From: Candidatus Iainarchaeum sp.
GTDB taxonomy: Archaea > Iainarchaeota > Iainarchaeia > Iainarchaeales > VGJJ01
NCBI GenBank assembly: GCA_016198125.1
Contig: JACQJG010000016.1
Location: 1-54,060 of the forward strand
Direction of reading: 5' to 3'
Length of the DNA: 54,060 nucleotides
Made by a program: the position numbers and the translations under genes. Of the stretch, positions 34,570 to 43,168 are shown piece after piece; the first letter of the stretch is position 1, and each line of letters opens with the position of its first letter. The notes beneath the pieces are model-generated. The model was not told the origin of the DNA, searched no databases, and was given only the letters and a program-made list of their open reading frames with translations.

Positions 34570-35541
34570 TCAATTTCTGACTTCGTATACGGTCATTTCG
34601 GGATTCCAGTCATAGTCTTTTATGGAAAGTCTTCGCAAGTGATGCACGAGGTGTTTCAGAATGGCATTCGCATAGCCCGTTAAGTATTTTTGTGGCGCGT
34701 GGGGGTAGAATGGCCGAATCATGGTTTTAACATCCGCGCGTGTTATGGTTTTCAGTTCTCTTTTTTCCATTTCGGATAAAACGAAGCTCACAGCCCTTTT
34801 CCTCTTGGAACCATATGGATGTTCTTCCAGGGGTGTGCGTTTCACAGGTGTTTTTCGAAGCATGACAATACTGCGATTAAAAATCTGCTGTATTCTAGGT
34901 GATGAAAGCCCAAATTCTCTGCCAATTTCTTTAAATGTAATCTTTGGGCCATCGATTCCAAAGTATTTTCGAACAATCTCTCTACGCCGAAAAGGTAAGC
35001 GTTGCAATAATTCCTTGATAGCTATGGAATCGCTTTCTCCTTGCGTGAAAGGACTTTTACCTCTCTCGAGTCGGCGGTAAGGAACAGCTTTCATTTTGGT
35101 ACGCGGTTTTATGGAAGAAGCAATCGCGTCGTTAAGAGAAGTTGCCAAATTGGCATACACTTTTTGCGAGAAACTCATGTCCTGAATAAACTGTAATGCC
35201 CTTTTGCGCGCGCGGGCGAATAATTGTTCTGGCGAGGCTTTGGTTTGCACGCCTTTGGACCGCAGGAAACGAATACGTTCGGCCACATGCAACGTGGCAT
35301 AGTCTCTAAGTAGCTGGTATGCTTTCAAACGATCCGATGAATGACTGCCCCCCATCAAACGATATGCTCTACGCACTACCCCATACGTTGAAGGCATTCT
35401 TTCACGCGCTTTTTGAAGGACCCAAACACTACCAGGAGATGAAAAACGACGGGTGGATTTCAGGTGCTGGGCCTGCTGGGCAGCCATTCGGAGCCGCATT
35501 TTTGGAGAAGCATATCGAATACTGGGAGGTCCGCGGGGCAT
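34570..35541 (-). CDS. Protein with a sigma-70 region-4-like helix-turn-helix
   Basis: 323 residues from ATG 35541 (ATG 35562 in frame). About residues 175-232 read ELLQRLPFRRREIVRKYFGIDG, then ITFKEIGREFGLSSPRIQQIF and RSIVMLRK. This is the layout of bacterial sigma-70 region 4: 'LPxRxREVxxxxFGxDG', 'TLxEIGxxxGxSxxRxxQIxxxAxxxLR', with the recognition helix around SSPRIQQI. No region 2 or 3 could be recognised in the basic N-terminal 170 residues. The C-terminal 90 residues are a separate helical part. Archaea do not use sigma factors, so it is most likely a DNA-binding regulator. No partner gene is evident. Confidence 0.7.
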   Translation of the reverse strand: MPRGPPSIRYASPKMRLRMAAQQAQHLKSTRRFSSPGSVWVLQKARERMPSTYGVVRRAYRLMGGSHSSDRLKAYQLLRDYATLHVAERIRFLRSKGVQTKASPEQLFARARKRALQFIQDMSFSQKVYANLATSLNDAIASSIKPRTKMKAVPYRRLERGKSPFTQGESDSIAIKELLQRLPFRRREIVRKYFGIDGPKITFKEIGREFGLSSPRIQQIFNRSIVMLRKTPVKRTPLEEHPYGSKRKRAVSFVLSEMEKRELKTITRADVKTMIRPFYPHAPQKYLTGYANAILKHLVHHLRRLSIKDYDWNPEMTVYEVRN

Positions 35542-35611
35542 AAGAAATGAAAACACCTGCATTCTATAAAAAGCCCTTGTTTGATTAACCTTTTAACGAT
35601 AACAAGGGTAG

Positions 35612-35619
35612 CTTTTAAT
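35612..35619 (+). promoter_or_regulatory. TATA-like element before the surface-protein gene
   Basis: CTTTTAAT lies about 30 bp before ATG 35647, giving a near-leaderless transcript. It sits in the divergent gap with the region-4-like gene. Confidence 0.35.
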
Positions 35620-35646
35620 TCTTTTTGGCCATGTTAATACTATTTC

Positions 35647-37854
35647 ATGGGACCTGCATTACTGGCGCGTTTAAGGCTTTTTGGCGGCATTTTTCTGTTC
35701 CTGGTCTTGGCATGGGCCCCACAGGTTTGGGCAGTGGCGTGCAGTGATTTGGTCATTCAACCCGATCTTGTTTTCGGGAATGAAAGCTCTACTTTTACAC
35801 AAAATATGACCATTCAAAACAACAGCCCCGTGAACTTCAACATAATGGATGTGAATGGGACTGAATTCTCAGATTATTTTTCGTTTTCCAAGGGCAGTTT
35901 TTCCACTTCCATTCCGGGAAATGGAAGCATTAACGTTCCGCTTGCATTCTCGTTTGGAAGCGTAACCCAAAACCAAACGGATTTTTTGTACGTGCAAGTA
36001 GATGGAAACTTTTCCGATTCCAATCTTCATTGCGGCTTCCAGCAGGTCAACAAGGCCATTCAGGTTACTGTGAAGGAAACGTCTTCGTTGTGCAGCCAAT
36101 TGGATTTTGACCTGGAAAACGTTTCATTGAATGAAAACACTTCTATTGAAGAAACGTTTACACTGTCCAACCCCACGGGCTTTGATTTTAATGTTTCAGA
36201 AATAGAGGTATTGGAAAGCGCTTCCGAGTTAAGCGTTTCATTGACAGAATTTGACTCGGACCTGGAAGCAGAAGATGAAATTGATTTCACCGTTGAATTG
36301 AATGCGTTGAACGCCAATCAAACAGTGAGTGTTCCTGTTTTCGTGCATGCGCTTGGAACATTTGAAAATGGAACAACCTGCGGTCTTTCCGCGGCCCAGG
36401 ACTCATTCAATGTAACCGTAAACAACACGGTTTCAAGTGCGTTGTGCCCGGGCATGGAAGTGCAAATCCACACTCTTGAAGTGCCGCAGAATGGAAGCGC
36501 GTTGGACGCATTAACCGTGCTCAATAAAGGCAGCGTGAACTTTTACGTGGATGAAATTCAAATCCAAGACGCGAATTTATCTTTGGACATTCATGAACTG
36601 GACTGGGATTCCTTCATTCCCTTTGGAGAAGCCGGGACCATCAACGTTTCCATGGAGGGATTCAGTGCTCCTATTTTTGACGGCAATGCATCCTTTACTT
36701 TGCAGGGTCATTTCACGAACAATGCAAGCTGCCAGATTGTCAAAAAGATTCCATTCACCCTGAAAGCCTTTGCAGGATTTGAAGGCAGCACGTGCAGTGA
36801 TATTGTAGTGAAAACGGATGCATTCAAGATTCTTGGAAGCGAAAAAGAATTGGAAGTGTTTGTGAACAATCCGTTAAACGAACAGGGAACGCTAAACATT
36901 GAAAGCACGAATGCATACGCTGTGCCTTCAACCATTCCCATTAACCCGCTCAGCACGTTCAAGCAGTCTGTGCACGTGGAGCCTTTGAATGAGAGCCAAA
37001 CAAGCGCGGAAGTGGAAATAAAGGCCCAAATTGGGGCGTGTCCCCTTCAATCCAGTGCATCCAAATTATTTTTTTCAGGCACCATCAATCATCCCCTGGA
37101 ATTTATAGAGGTTCCTTCCGCGGTAGATGCAGCGAACGTGCAGTCATTCAGGGTTGCCTTGCGCAATAAAACAAGCCAGGGGGTTTCTGCAAAAGTGAGT
37201 GTGGTGTTTAGTGATTCCACATGGAGCGCGGCCTCGCTCAACGCGCCCTTCAATGCGTTTGAAACGCGTATACTTGAAATCGCGTTCTTCCCTGGAACTG
37301 GCGGGAGTACAACTGCCCAAGTACAGGTGGAAGCAAACGGCGAGGTTAAAACCAAGACCCTGCAGTTTCTTTCGCCTGCATTGCCTCCAGTGGATATTCA
37401 GTCCAGTGTACAGCCTTCTTCGGCTGCAGACCACTATGATATTGTGGTAGTGGTAACAAACAACACCAATCAAAGCGTGGATGGAACGCTCGTCATTCCG
37501 CTTCCACCCCCATGGACGGTGCAGGGAAATACGAATGTACATGTAAAAGCCCATGGCATAGAGCTGCGCGCGTTGACCTTAATGCCCGGCGCGCCAGTGG
37601 TAAGCGAAGTACCCTTGGCCGTTCAATTCGTTCCAAAAAAAGGAATTCCAAGCACAAGCATAGTGGCATTGAAGCCCATTGCTTCCGGGCCGCTTACTGC
37701 ATTTGTGTTCGTTGGAAACACGGCATTTTGGGGGTTAATCGTATTACTTTTATTGGCCTTGGTTTGGGTTTCCTTGGAGGTAGGAAAAAAGCCTGAACCC
37801 CAAGAGGCTTGGGCCCAGGGGCTTGTTTCCCCGCCATCAGAGAAGAAAGTCTAG
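35647..37854 (+). CDS. Large surface protein with four ~117-residue Cys-containing repeats
   Basis: 735 residues. A signal helix at about 10-29 ends in AVAC, so Cys32 could be a lipid attachment site. Four beta-rich repeats begin with C-[SP]-x-[LMI] at Cys32, Cys149, Cys267 and Cys383, spaced 117, 118 and 116 residues. Each has a second Cys near its end (HCGFQ, TCGLS, SCQIV, ACPLQ), probably a disulphide per repeat. N-glycosylation sequons (NxS/T) are very frequent. A fifth region at about 480-690 lacks the cysteines. A C-terminal transmembrane helix at about 692-714 and a short cytosolic tail anchor it. It is probably a cell-surface (Ig-like) stalk or S-layer-type protein. Confidence 0.75.
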   Translation: MGPALLARLRLFGGIFLFLVLAWAPQVWAVACSDLVIQPDLVFGNESSTFTQNMTIQNNSPVNFNIMDVNGTEFSDYFSFSKGSFSTSIPGNGSINVPLAFSFGSVTQNQTDFLYVQVDGNFSDSNLHCGFQQVNKAIQVTVKETSSLCSQLDFDLENVSLNENTSIEETFTLSNPTGFDFNVSEIEVLESASELSVSLTEFDSDLEAEDEIDFTVELNALNANQTVSVPVFVHALGTFENGTTCGLSAAQDSFNVTVNNTVSSALCPGMEVQIHTLEVPQNGSALDALTVLNKGSVNFYVDEIQIQDANLSLDIHELDWDSFIPFGEAGTINVSMEGFSAPIFDGNASFTLQGHFTNNASCQIVKKIPFTLKAFAGFEGSTCSDIVVKTDAFKILGSEKELEVFVNNPLNEQGTLNIESTNAYAVPSTIPINPLSTFKQSVHVEPLNESQTSAEVEIKAQIGACPLQSSASKLFFSGTINHPLEFIEVPSAVDAANVQSFRVALRNKTSQGVSAKVSVVFSDSTWSAASLNAPFNAFETRILEIAFFPGTGGSTTAQVQVEANGEVKTKTLQFLSPALPPVDIQSSVQPSSAADHYDIVVVVTNNTNQSVDGTLVIPLPPPWTVQGNTNVHVKAHGIELRALTLMPGAPVVSEVPLAVQFVPKKGIPSTSIVALKPIASGPLTAFVFVGNTAFWGLIVLLLLALVWVSLEVGKKPEPQEAWAQGLVSPPSEKKV

Positions 37855-37863
37855 CACCCGCAA

Positions 37864-37874
37864 GCTTTAAATAC
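37864..37874 (+). promoter_or_regulatory. TATA box of the main ribosomal-protein operon
   Basis: GCTTTAAATAC is about 155 bp before rpl3, giving a leader of roughly 125 nt. The long leader contrasts with the leaderless genes elsewhere in the window. Confidence 0.5.
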
Positions 37875-37972
37875 GCTTACGGGGCATAGAATGGGTATTC
37901 GTGGACGCACACTGCGCCTTCAGTGAGGGCGTAAATGCCTATCAAAAGCTGTTTTTGGTGGGTTTTAAAAGT

Positions 37973-37984
37973 CCTGCATGCAGG
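37973..37984 (+). promoter_or_regulatory. Palindrome in the rpl3 leader
   Basis: CCTGCATGCAGG is a perfect 12-bp palindrome, followed by a further GTGCAGG copy (37989-37995) that can pair with the left arm instead. It sits about 40 nt before the rpl3 start and may form alternative hairpins for ribosomal-protein control. No known binding site could be assigned. Confidence 0.35.
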
Positions 37985-38021
37985 ATGCGTGCAGGCACTG
38001 AAATAAGAGGTATTTGAACGC

Positions 38022-39056
38022 ATGGCGCGATTGCATAAACCCAGGAGCGGTAGTCTTGCATTCTACCCCAAAAAACGCGCTTCCCGCCAATTGCAGAGCT
38101 TCCGCACGTTTTCCCTGGAAGCCCAAAAAGAGGCAAGGCCTCTTGCGTTTCTGGGGTACAAGGCAGGCATGGTGCATGTGATTGCAAAAGACGAGCACAA
38201 AAAGTCTCCTTCTTTTGGACAGGAAATCGTTGTTCCTTCCACAGTCATTGAATGCCCGCCGTTGAATGTTTTTGGCGTGCGGTTTTATGCCATTGAAAAC
38301 AATGCCCTGACATGCAAGGGCGAGGTGCGGGCGGAAAAGCTGGAAAAGCATTTCATGAAAAACCTTCCAAAGGGACAGAGCAAAGGAAAAAAAGGAGAAG
38401 AAAAAAAACGCGAAGAGAGAAAGCGCAAAACGTTTGCTGATTTTGAACCCATGAAAAATGCGTTGGCCCACGTGCGGTTGCTTGTGCATTCCAATCCAAG
38501 CCAAACCAGTTTTGGCCGCAAGCGCCCGGATGTAACTGAAATTCATTTAACGGGAACCCTTGAACAACAGTTTGAGTATGCACGGCAAAAACTTGGACAG
38601 GAAATCAGGGTTTCCGAAGTATTCAAAGACCATTCCTGGGTGGACGTGAAAAGCGTTACCATTGGAAAGGGAACCCAAGGCCCTGTAAAACGGTTTGGGG
38701 TTAAAACTGCACGGCCAAAATCCGACCGCCAACGCCATGTGGGAAGTTTGGGGCCCATCAATCCAAGCACGGTGGCCTGGACGGTGGCGCGCGCAGGACA
38801 ATTGGGGTATCAAACGCGCACGGAGTACAACAAAAAAATTATAAAAATAGGTTCTCCCAGTGATGCGCCATTGTTCACGCCCAAGGCAGGCTTCACAAAC
38901 TATGGAACGCTTTCAGGAGACTTTGTTTTGTTAAGCGGTTCTGTTCCGGGGCCCGTAAAACGTGCAGTGAGTTTAAGAGAAGCGTTGCGCAAACCCCACC
39001 ACGACCGGCTGGCCTTGGGGGAAGCAACCTTTGTTTCAACCCAGGTTGGAAAGTGA
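38022..39056 (+). CDS. rpl3: Ribosomal protein uL3
   Basis: 344 residues, archaeal/eukaryal type. It starts with the conserved RLHKPRSGSLAFYPKKRA. The central W-finger area includes VTIGKGTQGPVKRFGV and RQRHVGSLGPINPSTVAWTVARAGQLGYQTRTEYN. It helps shape the peptidyl-transferase centre. A charged Lys/Glu insert (KGQSKGKKGEEKKREERKRK) interrupts the beta-barrel region. First gene of the operon. Confidence 0.96.
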   Translation: MARLHKPRSGSLAFYPKKRASRQLQSFRTFSLEAQKEARPLAFLGYKAGMVHVIAKDEHKKSPSFGQEIVVPSTVIECPPLNVFGVRFYAIENNALTCKGEVRAEKLEKHFMKNLPKGQSKGKKGEEKKREERKRKTFADFEPMKNALAHVRLLVHSNPSQTSFGRKRPDVTEIHLTGTLEQQFEYARQKLGQEIRVSEVFKDHSWVDVKSVTIGKGTQGPVKRFGVKTARPKSDRQRHVGSLGPINPSTVAWTVARAGQLGYQTRTEYNKKIIKIGSPSDAPLFTPKAGFTNYGTLSGDFVLLSGSVPGPVKRAVSLREALRKPHHDRLALGEATFVSTQVGK

Positions 39057-39062
39057 TGGTCT

Positions 39063-39866
39063 ATGAAGGTCAGCGTGTATTCATTGGATGGAAAAAAAGG
39101 GCATGAAGTTGAACTGCCCCGCGTGTTTCAAACCGCAATAGATGAGAATCTCATCAAGCGCGCCGTGCTTGCAGTGGAAACCACGGCCTTGCAGCCCCAT
39201 GCACCGTATTATCGTTCGGGCATGCAGAACACTGCAGAGTATGAGGGTGCAAGGCATTTGCCCACGTCTGAAAGGTCTATCAACATTGGGCGCGCGCGCA
39301 GGCCCCGCATGAAAAACCGAAGGGGTTTGATTGCAGGAAGAGTAACAAGCATTCCTGGAAGCGTGGGAGGACCGGAAGCGCACCCTCCCAAGCGGGACAA
39401 GAAATTAGTGGAGCGCATCAACAAAAAGGAACGCCGGAAGGCCATTGAAAGCGCAATCGCGGCCACCATGAATGCCTCCCTGGTCAAAAAGCGCGGCCAC
39501 GCGTTTGATGAAAAGATATTTCCTCTTGTAGTGGAAGCAAAACTTGAAGAGTTGAAGAAAACAAAAGAAGTGGTAAAGGTTTTGGGCGCATTGAATGTAT
39601 TGAATGATGTGGTGCGTGCCAAAAAGGCCAAGCAGGTCCGCGCAGGAAAAGGAAAGAGGCGCGGAAGAAAATTCAAGCGGCGCAAAAGCGTTTTAATCGT
39701 TGTATCGGGAAAAACGCCTATTTTCAAAGCCGCGCGCAACCTGGAGGGAGTGGACATTGTGCAGGCCAAGCAGTTGAATGCAGCCCTGCTGGCCCCTGGA
39801 ACCCATGCCGGAAGGCTAACCCTTTGGAGTGAGAAGGCATTGCGTGCATTGGAGGGAAGCGCATGA
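39063..39866 (+). CDS. rpl4: Ribosomal protein uL4
   Basis: 267 residues. Archaeal L4 features: MKVSVYSLDGKKGHEVELPRVFQ, the rRNA-penetrating loop beginning PTSERSINIGRARRPRMKNRRG, GGPEAHPP, and the C-terminal GVDIVQAKQLNAALLAPGTHAGRLTLWSEKAL motif. It lines part of the exit tunnel. It overlaps rpl23 as ATGA, so the two are coupled. Confidence 0.96.
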   Translation: MKVSVYSLDGKKGHEVELPRVFQTAIDENLIKRAVLAVETTALQPHAPYYRSGMQNTAEYEGARHLPTSERSINIGRARRPRMKNRRGLIAGRVTSIPGSVGGPEAHPPKRDKKLVERINKKERRKAIESAIAATMNASLVKKRGHAFDEKIFPLVVEAKLEELKKTKEVVKVLGALNVLNDVVRAKKAKQVRAGKGKRRGRKFKRRKSVLIVVSGKTPIFKAARNLEGVDIVQAKQLNAALLAPGTHAGRLTLWSEKALRALEGSA

Positions 39867-40339
39867 CGGAAAAGATTGTGAAAAAGGAAAGCGCCCAGCC
39901 ATCCAAGAAAATGCCAAAAAGGGAAGAAAAACAGAAGGCAACGCGCATGACAAAAGAAAAGGGTGCAGAAAAAGGGTCTCAAAAAGAATCAAAGAGCGGC
40001 ACTTTAACTCAAGATCCTTCACCTGCTTTAAAGACCGAAGCCAAGCCTGGAAGCGGGGTGCGTTTGAGTAAAGCAACTGCAGAGGACTTTGAAATGGTCA
40101 AGTTTCCATTGATTTCTGAAAAGGCAGTGAACATGATAGAAACCGAGAACAAGCTTACGTTTGTCACAAGCAAACGCGCAACCAAGTCCCTGGTCAAGGA
40201 AACCATTGAACGCGTGTATGGAGTCAAAGTGGATTCTGTGAACATGGTGAATGACATGAAGGGCCGCAAGAAGGCCATTGTCAAAATAAACAAGGCATTC
40301 AAAGCCGAAGAGGTTGCCACCAAACTGGGAGTCATTTAA
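39863..40339 (+). CDS. rpl23: Ribosomal protein uL23 with a charged N-terminal extension
   Basis: 158 residues, nearly twice the usual archaeal L23 length. The conserved domain is the last ~85 residues: KFPLISEKAVNMIETENKLTFVTSKRATKSLVKETIERVYGVKVDSVNM, ending FKAEEVATKLGVI. The first ~72 residues are Lys/Glu/Ser-rich and low in hydrophobics. L23 surrounds the tunnel exit and docks SRP and SecY, so the extension would project near the exit. Similar tails occur on eL32, uS3 and RpoA''. Confidence 0.93.
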   Translation: MTEKIVKKESAQPSKKMPKREEKQKATRMTKEKGAEKGSQKESKSGTLTQDPSPALKTEAKPGSGVRLSKATAEDFEMVKFPLISEKAVNMIETENKLTFVTSKRATKSLVKETIERVYGVKVDSVNMVNDMKGRKKAIVKINKAFKAEEVATKLGVI

Positions 40340-40365
40340 AACGTTTCGCAATGGGTGTTTGAATT

Positions 40366-41091
40366 ATGGGAAAACGGTTAATCCTTCAAAGAAGAGGAAA
40401 AGGAAGTCCAACCTTTACTGCGCCTATTACGGGCACGGCTGCTTTAAAATTCATTCCATTGGATGAAAAGCAAAAAACAGGCGTGCTCAAAGGAGAAGTA
40501 ATTGACTTGTTCGATGACCCCACAAAAAACGCCGTTGTAAGTGAGATCGTGTTTGAAAATAATTTGCATGAATACGTGGTAGCTGCCGAAGGGTTGAGCG
40601 TGGGCCAAAAAGTGGAATATGGAAAGAATGCAGCGTTGAACATTGGAAACGTGCTTCCCCTGCAGTACATCCTGGAAGGAGTGCCGGTATTCAACATTGA
40701 AAAGAATCCGGGAGACGGAGGCAAGTTCGTGCGCACTTCCGGGTTGTATGGGCTGGTGGTAAGCAAAGAGCCTGCACGCATATTCGTGAAAATGCCTTCC
40801 GGAAAACTGATGGAATTCAAGCCGAATGCACGCGCGTGCATTGGATGCATTTCAGGGGGCGGAAAAAGGGAAAAGCCCCTGGTAAAAGCCGGAAAGGCAT
40901 TTTACGCGCGCAAGGCCAAAAAGAAATGGTTCCCCACTGTGAGGGGCGTGGCCATGAATGCCATTGACCATCCTTTTGGGGGAAGCCAGCACCATGCAGG
41001 AAAATCAAAGTCCACTTCGCGCCATGCCGCGGCAGGAAGAAAAGTGGGAGCCATTGCAAGCAGCCGTACAGGGCGGCGTAAGAAGAACTGA
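40366..41091 (+). CDS. rpl2: Ribosomal protein uL2
   Basis: 241 residues. It begins GKRLILQRRGKGSPTF, has KGEVIDLFDDP, and the catalytic-centre loop GVAMNAIDHPFGGSQHHAGKSKS with the conserved His. Basic C-terminus ends RTGRRKKN. It binds 23S rRNA domain IV and helps subunit joining. Standard position between L23 and S19. Confidence 0.97.
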   Translation: MGKRLILQRRGKGSPTFTAPITGTAALKFIPLDEKQKTGVLKGEVIDLFDDPTKNAVVSEIVFENNLHEYVVAAEGLSVGQKVEYGKNAALNIGNVLPLQYILEGVPVFNIEKNPGDGGKFVRTSGLYGLVVSKEPARIFVKMPSGKLMEFKPNARACIGCISGGGKREKPLVKAGKAFYARKAKKKWFPTVRGVAMNAIDHPFGGSQHHAGKSKSTSRHAAAGRKVGAIASSRTGRRKKN

Positions 41092-41105
41092 CGGGGTTGA
41101 AGGGT

Positions 41106-41507
41106 ATGGCAGCAAAAGATTTCAGTTTCAGGGGAAAAACATTGGAAGAACTGCAGGCATTGGAAGTGAATGAACTCCTTCCGCTCCTTACTTCCAGGGC
41201 CCGGAGAAGCCTCAAGCGCGGCTTCAACAAAAAATTGCTGCAGAAAGTTGACCGCGCCCTGGGCATGAAAAAAGCAGGAAAAGACCCCAAACCCATTCGC
41301 ACGCATTTGCGGCAATTCATCATACTTCCAAAAATGGTTGGACTGCGTTTTGCCATTCACAAGGGAAACACCTTTGAAATCACAGAAATCTCTCCGGAAA
41401 TGATTGGAGGGTATTTGGGGGAATACCAGTTGACACGCAAACGCGTGACCCATGGAAAAGCAGGGATTGGTGCAACCAAGAGTTCAAGCGCCATCACCGC
41501 CAAGTAA
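41106..41507 (+). CDS. rps19: Ribosomal protein uS19
   Basis: 133 residues from ATG 41106 (GTTG...GGG ribosome site precedes it; upstream TTG is possible). Motifs: FRGKTLEELQALEVNELLPLLTSRARRSL, then KPIRTHLRQFIILPKMVGLRFAIHKGNTFEIT and the signature EMIGGYLGEYQLTRKRVTHGKAGIGATKSS. Head protein of the small subunit. Follows L2 closely. Confidence 0.95.
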   Translation: MAAKDFSFRGKTLEELQALEVNELLPLLTSRARRSLKRGFNKKLLQKVDRALGMKKAGKDPKPIRTHLRQFIILPKMVGLRFAIHKGNTFEITEISPEMIGGYLGEYQLTRKRVTHGKAGIGATKSSSAITAK

Positions 41508-41547
41508 CAGGAAAGCCAAGTAATAGGAAATACAGAGGGAAAAAGAA

Positions 41548-42021
41548 ATGGTGAAAAAGGAATTCCAGTTGAGCGGAACAGGGACTGCTTCCCACCTAGC
41601 GAGAGCATTTGCAAGCAATCAGCCGGTTTCCTTCAAGTACTCCGTTGAAATTTGCCGCGAAATCAAGGGAAAAAAACTGGACAAGGCCGTGTCTTTTCTT
41701 GAAAACGTGCAGGAACAGAAAGCCTTTCTGCCCCTGCGCAGGTACAATAAGAAGGTTGGGCACAGGAAAGGAAACAGTTATTCGTTTGTTAAAAGCGGCA
41801 GGTATCCAAAAAACGCGTGCAGGGCGTGGTTGAAATTGCTGGAAAGCGTGAAAGCCAACGCCGATTATAAAGGACTGAATGCAGACCAACTGCTTGTTGT
41901 GCACGCGTTTGCGTCCATTGGCTTTAGAAGGTATTCCCATCAAAACCAGGGGCGCATTTCAGGAAAGCGCCGGAGGAGAAAATCCACTCACATTGAAGTC
42001 ATTGTAAGGGAAGGACGATAA
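41548..42021 (+). CDS. rpl22: Ribosomal protein uL22
   Basis: 157 residues. Tunnel-lining protein: SFKYSVEICREIKGKKLDKAVSFLENV, HRKGNSYSFVKSGRYPKNACRAWLKLLESVKANADYKGL, and the loop RRYSHQNQGRISGKRRRRKSTHIEVIV. Length and order (after S19, before S3) are standard. An AGGGAAAAAG ribosome site lies upstream. Confidence 0.95.
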   Translation: MVKKEFQLSGTGTASHLARAFASNQPVSFKYSVEICREIKGKKLDKAVSFLENVQEQKAFLPLRRYNKKVGHRKGNSYSFVKSGRYPKNACRAWLKLLESVKANADYKGLNADQLLVVHAFASIGFRRYSHQNQGRISGKRRRRKSTHIEVIVREGR

Positions 42022-42024
42022 GGT

Positions 42025-42921
42025 ATGATTGAACGCCATTTTGTCAAGCAGGGACTGAAAAAAGTGCAGTTGGAGCAGTTCCTGCGCAAGGAGTTGGACA
42101 AAGCAGGCTTCACAGAGTTGGACATCGTGAAAACCCCCATGGTCACGCGCATTGTGGTCAACGTTGCAAAACCCGGGCTGGCCATTGGAAAAGGAGGCCA
42201 GAACATCCGCTCGCTGACCGATGAAATCGGCAGGCGCTTTCAAATCGACAACCCCCAACTGGAAATCAAAGACATTCCGCAGCCGGAATTGGATGCAAAA
42301 GCAGTCATTGATAAGATGAAAGGCCTGATTGCGCGCGGGTTTAGCTGGCGGAGCATTGCATATAGAACAGTAAACGACATTGAACGCGCAGGCGCCTTGG
42401 GCGTTGAACTGGTATTGATGGGAAACCTTGCAGGAAAAGGCGAACGCAAGCGCAAGGTGCGCATTGCCAAGGGGTACATGAAAAAAGTGGGCGAACAGGC
42501 CAAACTGGTGGAATTTGCGATTGGAACTGCATACTTCAAGCTTGGAAGCATTGGACTGCGCCTGCGCATTGTACGGCCCGGCACAGTTTTCCCTGACCAC
42601 TTGGACTTGAAGGCCTTTTTGGAAGCGCGAAAGGCAGGCGTAGAGGCAGCCACGGAAGGCCCGGTTGAAGTTAAGGCCGCTGCCCCAGGGGCAGGCGAAA
42701 GCGTTGAAACACCATCAAAAACCATGGAAGAAAAACAAGGCGCTGAAGAAAAACCAAAAAAGGAATCCAAGCCCCGGGGACGAAAAAAGGCTAAACAGCC
42801 TTCAACCCTGAAAGATGAGGACGTTAAAGAAGCCCCTGCAAGCCCGGAGAAAACACCAGCACCTGTACAAGAAAAAAATGTGGAAATAGTAAAAAATGTG
42901 CAAGGAGGCAACGCCGTATGA
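42025..42921 (+). CDS. rps3: Ribosomal protein uS3 with a long charged C-terminal tail
   Basis: 298 residues. The KH domain has VAKPGLAIGKGGQNIRSLTDEIGRRF. The second half includes GFSWRSIAYRTVNDIERAGALGVELVLMGNLAGKGERKRKVRIAKGYMKK. From about residue 205 the protein becomes a Pro/Glu/Lys/Ala-rich tail of about 90 residues not present in typical archaeal S3. It overlaps the rpl29 start as ATGA. S3 lies at the mRNA entry site. Confidence 0.95.
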   Translation: MIERHFVKQGLKKVQLEQFLRKELDKAGFTELDIVKTPMVTRIVVNVAKPGLAIGKGGQNIRSLTDEIGRRFQIDNPQLEIKDIPQPELDAKAVIDKMKGLIARGFSWRSIAYRTVNDIERAGALGVELVLMGNLAGKGERKRKVRIAKGYMKKVGEQAKLVEFAIGTAYFKLGSIGLRLRIVRPGTVFPDHLDLKAFLEARKAGVEAATEGPVEVKAAAPGAGESVETPSKTMEEKQGAEEKPKKESKPRGRKKAKQPSTLKDEDVKEAPASPEKTPAPVQEKNVEIVKNVQGGNAV

Positions 42922-43166
42922 AAAAAAGATTAGGCGAGGTAAGGGATTTGGCTTCCCCTGAGATTTCTTCCAAGGTTACAGAGTTAAAACTGGAGTTGGC
43001 CAGGGAACGCTCCATCAATGCCTCTGGAGCAAAACCGGAAAACCCTGGAAAAATCCGGAAGGTGCGCAGGAAGATTGCGCAAATGCTCACAATCATGTCT
43101 GAAAAGACACGAAAAAAGGGCATGCAAGAAAAATCAATGGTAAAAAAACATGAGGTGAGCGCGTAA
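42918..43166 (+). CDS. rpl29: Ribosomal protein uL29
   Basis: 82 residues. A two-helix protein with VRDLASPEISSKVTELKLELARERSINASG and PGKIRKVRRKIAQMLTIMSEK, matching archaeal L29 (which ends 'ARxLTIxxEK'). It sits by the exit tunnel next to L23. It starts within the S3 stop (ATGA) and is followed 2 bp later by the aIF1 gene. A short basic tail extends the C-terminus. Confidence 0.93.
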   Translation: MKKRLGEVRDLASPEISSKVTELKLELARERSINASGAKPENPGKIRKVRRKIAQMLTIMSEKTRKKGMQEKSMVKKHEVSA

Positions 43167-43168
43167 GG

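Noticed and set aside
42240-42911. 223-residue minus-strand open frame over rps3
   Set aside because: Antisense shadow of uS3, low-complexity Ser/Phe/Pro composition, no start signal or promoter.
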